In this document: one piece after another, positions 62,531 to 64,000 of the stretch
Layout of the letters: every line of letters starts with the position of its first letter
How positions within the stretch are numbered: position 1 is the stretch's first letter
Source of the DNA: Bradyrhizobium sp. 190
GTDB lineage: Bacteria > Pseudomonadota > Alphaproteobacteria > Rhizobiales > Xanthobacteraceae
Assembly: GCF_023073415.1 (NCBI RefSeq)
Contig: NZ_JADPJL010000034.1
Span: 31,979-95,978, forward strand
Reading direction: 5' to 3'
DNA length: 64,000 bases
Notes under the pieces: generated by a model
Databases searched by the model: none
Seen by the model: the letters and a program-made list of their open reading frames with translations, nothing else
What the model was told of the DNA's origin: nothing
Translations under genes and position numbers: made by a program

Positions 62531-62653
62531 CGTCGTTCCTGCGAAAGCAGGAACCCATAACCACCGGCGTCAATTGTTACTGCAGGATCAAAGGCTACCG
62601 CCTGACATCGAGGGGCCGGGGCGTATGGGTTCCTGCGTTCGCAGGAACGACAG
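62531..62653. repeat. Palindromic intergenic repeat, family B (copy 3)
   Basis: CGTCGTTCCTGCGAAAGCAGGAACCCATA and mirrored GGCGTATGGGTTCCTGCGTTCGCAGGAACGACAGG. About 123 bp, between the TetR gene and the permease gene. It explains false N-terminal extension of the permease frame. Confidence 0.9.
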
Positions 62654-62654
62654 G

Positions 62655-63431
62655 CTAAACCGGCTGATGCGCCGGCGACCGCACGCCGGGCAATGCCGGC
62701 TTGCCGAAATCCGCCGTCGATTTCCCCGTCAGTGCCGCCAGCACCAGCGCCACCATGTGGGCGAGGCGCTCGTCCCTCGCCTCCTTCTTCAGGAGGTCGC
62801 GGCCGAAGATCACCGAGAGCGTCGCGCTGTTGGAGAGATAGAAGAAGCAGAGCCCGGCAATCGAAATGTAGAGCTGCACCGGATCGACCGCGACGCGAAA
62901 ATCGCCGCTTTCGACGCCGCGCGTCACCACCGTGCGGATCATCTCGACGAACGGCGAGTGCATGGATTTGACCTTGGTCGAGCGCTTCAGATGGCGCGCT
63001 TTGGCGAGGTTTTCGGTGTTGAGCAGCGCCAGAAATTCCGGATTGCGGAGGAAGTAGTTCCAGGTGAAATCGATCAGCCGCTCGATCGCTTCCGGCGGAT
63101 CGAGATGTTCGAGATCGAGCCCGCGCTCCTCGGAACGGATCTTCTCATAAGCGCCTTCCAGCACCGCAAGGTAGAGGTCTTCTTTGTTGCCGACGTGGTA
63201 ATACAGCATGCGCTTGTTGGCGCCGGCGTTGACCGCAATGCGGTCGACGCGGGCGCCGGCCAGGCCATGGGCGGAGAATTCCTGCTTGGCGGCCTCGAGA
63301 ATGCGGAGCCGCATCCCCTCGGGGTCGCGCTGCCATTTCTGAACGCGTTTTTCCTTTGCCAAATCAATCGCCCGGTAGACACATGATGTCTGCTGTAGCA
63401 CGCATGGCGCGATTTGAGAACGCGGCGGCAT
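62655..63431 (-). CDS. TetR/AcrR family regulator, probable regulator of the DUF993 operon
   Basis: A 258-residue TetR-type regulator. The HTH is LRILEAAKQEFSAHGLAGARVDRIAVNAGANKRMLYYHVGNKEDLYLAVLEGAYEKI. The ATG at 63431 follows GGGAGAAGGGG; a start 72 bp upstream would be within a short repeat. The C-terminal domain has the TetR_C-like segment FLALLNTENLAKARHLKRS. It is upstream of the ABC importer and enzymes on the same strand, so local control by a pathway metabolite is likely. No operator was recognised. Confidence 0.88.
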   Translation of the reverse strand: MPPRSQIAPCVLQQTSCVYRAIDLAKEKRVQKWQRDPEGMRLRILEAAKQEFSAHGLAGARVDRIAVNAGANKRMLYYHVGNKEDLYLAVLEGAYEKIRSEERGLDLEHLDPPEAIERLIDFTWNYFLRNPEFLALLNTENLAKARHLKRSTKVKSMHSPFVEMIRTVVTRGVESGDFRVAVDPVQLYISIAGLCFFYLSNSATLSVIFGRDLLKKEARDERLAHMVALVLAALTGKSTADFGKPALPGVRSPAHQPV

Positions 63432-63435
63432 CGCG

Positions 63436-63472
63436 TTTCCCCTTCTCCCCTTGTGGGAGAAGGTGGCGCGAA
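63436..63472. repeat. Short inverted repeat (family F)
   Basis: CCCTTCTCCCCTTGTGGGAGAAGG is a near-perfect hairpin, followed by TGGCGCGAAGCGCCGG, a second hairpin. It is upstream of the TetR gene and next to the IS110-type gene; the same unit type is frequent in related genomes by my general recollection. Confidence 0.7.
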
Positions 63473-63499
63473 GCGCCGGATGAGCGACTATCTTGGAAG

Positions 63500-64000
63500 T
63501 CAAGTTGCATTGGCGTACTGGGCGCGCGCATCGCGTGCTTTTGCGTTGAGGCGGACGAGCAGCTTGCGCGCCAGGGCGATGCGGATGACCATTTTTTCCT
63601 TTCCGGCGGCGACCAGTCTTGCGCGGAAGTCAGCGAGGCTTTTGTCGTAACGGGCGGCGATGGCGGCGACCAGGAACAGGATCGAGCGGACACCGGCGCG
63701 ACCGCCACGGACCGGCCGCTTGCCCCGTCGCTTGCCACTGTCATTGGCGATCGGGGAGACCCCGACGAGCTTGGCAATCGCCTTGTTGGAATAGGTTCCG
63801 ATCTCCGGCAGATCGGCCATGATCCAGGCAACGGCGCGATCGGCGACGCCCTTGATGGAGCGGAAGGTATCGGAGAGACATGCCCACAGAGAGTCGTCAT
63901 TGATCATCGAGCCGATCTCGCCCTCAAGGGTGCGGGACTGCCGCTTGAGCAGCGCAATCACTTCGTCGATGCTGGCCAGCATCTCGGCGTCATCGAGCAA
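63500..64000 (-). mobile_element. IS110-family transposase, partial (5' part outside window)
   Basis: A 166-residue C-terminal piece of an IS110/IS1111-type transposase, open at the window edge. The Transposase_20 part has SIKGVADRAVAWIMADLPEIGTYSNKAIAKLVGVSPIANDSGKRRGKR and the C-terminal RGGRAGVRSILFLVAAIAARYDKSLADFRARL. IS110 enzymes have an N-terminal RuvC-like DEDD domain, not visible here. The true stop is present near 63500, so the 3' end is intact. No terminal inverted repeats were recognised, as is usual for this family. Confidence 0.9.

Overview
The window looks like a chromosomal segment of a Bradyrhizobium-type alphaproteobacterium. The DNA is GC-rich and genes are tightly packed, with many 4-bp ATGA start/stop overlaps. 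Short palindromic intergenic repeats of several families recur. The gene content is typical of that group: phenylacetate epoxidase operon, polyhydroxyalkanoate (PHA) synthase and phasin, a CYP102 fusion, several peptide ABC transporters and an RND pump. The assignment to the genus is inference; no rRNA or tRNA gene was seen. No intergenic stretch exceeds about 310 bp.

Layout. 1-6.7 kb: a partial hydrolase and an amidase, then a sulfur/redox group (sulfite-oxidase-like molybdoenzyme, alpha/beta hydrolase-OsmC fusion, YeeE/YedE membrane protein), a quinone oxidoreductase-like protein and a GIY-YIG protein. 6.8-13.5 kb: minus-strand phenylacetate locus paaABCDE-paaI-paaK with PaaX-family regulator upstream and an AT-rich dyad between paaX and paaA. 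13.6-20.9 kb: hydrolases, a DUF445 membrane protein, a phasin with its own terminator, and a translationally coupled phaE-like/phaC/GNAT operon. 21.0-28.2 kb: lipid-type module of self-sufficient P450 (CYP102), epoxide hydrolase, wax ester synthase/DGAT, lipase-like hydrolase and a small DUF6489-like protein.

28.3-44.5 kb: a D-amino-acid-dehydrogenase-like flavoenzyme divergent from a ten-gene-plus run. That run holds two complete family-5 (Dpp/Opp) ABC transporters flanking a gamma-glutamyltransferase and a DUF1028 protein, and a RidA-like protein lies opposite at its end. 44.6-51.3 kb: TetR regulator, RND adaptor and RND pump, plus a soluble cytochrome P450. 51.4-54.7 kb: secreted proteins (Spy/CpxP-like, cytochrome c, two small related Cys proteins). 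54.9-63.4 kb: minus-strand operon with TetR regulator, NMT1/TauABC-type ABC transporter and four enzymes (enolase-superfamily, Gfo/Idh/MocA, DUF993 and TIM-barrel isomerase families) that together resemble an unassigned sugar-acid or polyol catabolic pathway. The window ends in a truncated IS110-family transposase.

The two strongest candidates for undescribed systems are the DUF993/enolase/Gfo-Idh/isomerase operon with its unusual transporter type, and the twin peptide transporter cluster built around GGT and DUF1028. The shared 12-mer upstream of the phasin and the phaE-phaC operon is the most interesting regulatory observation.
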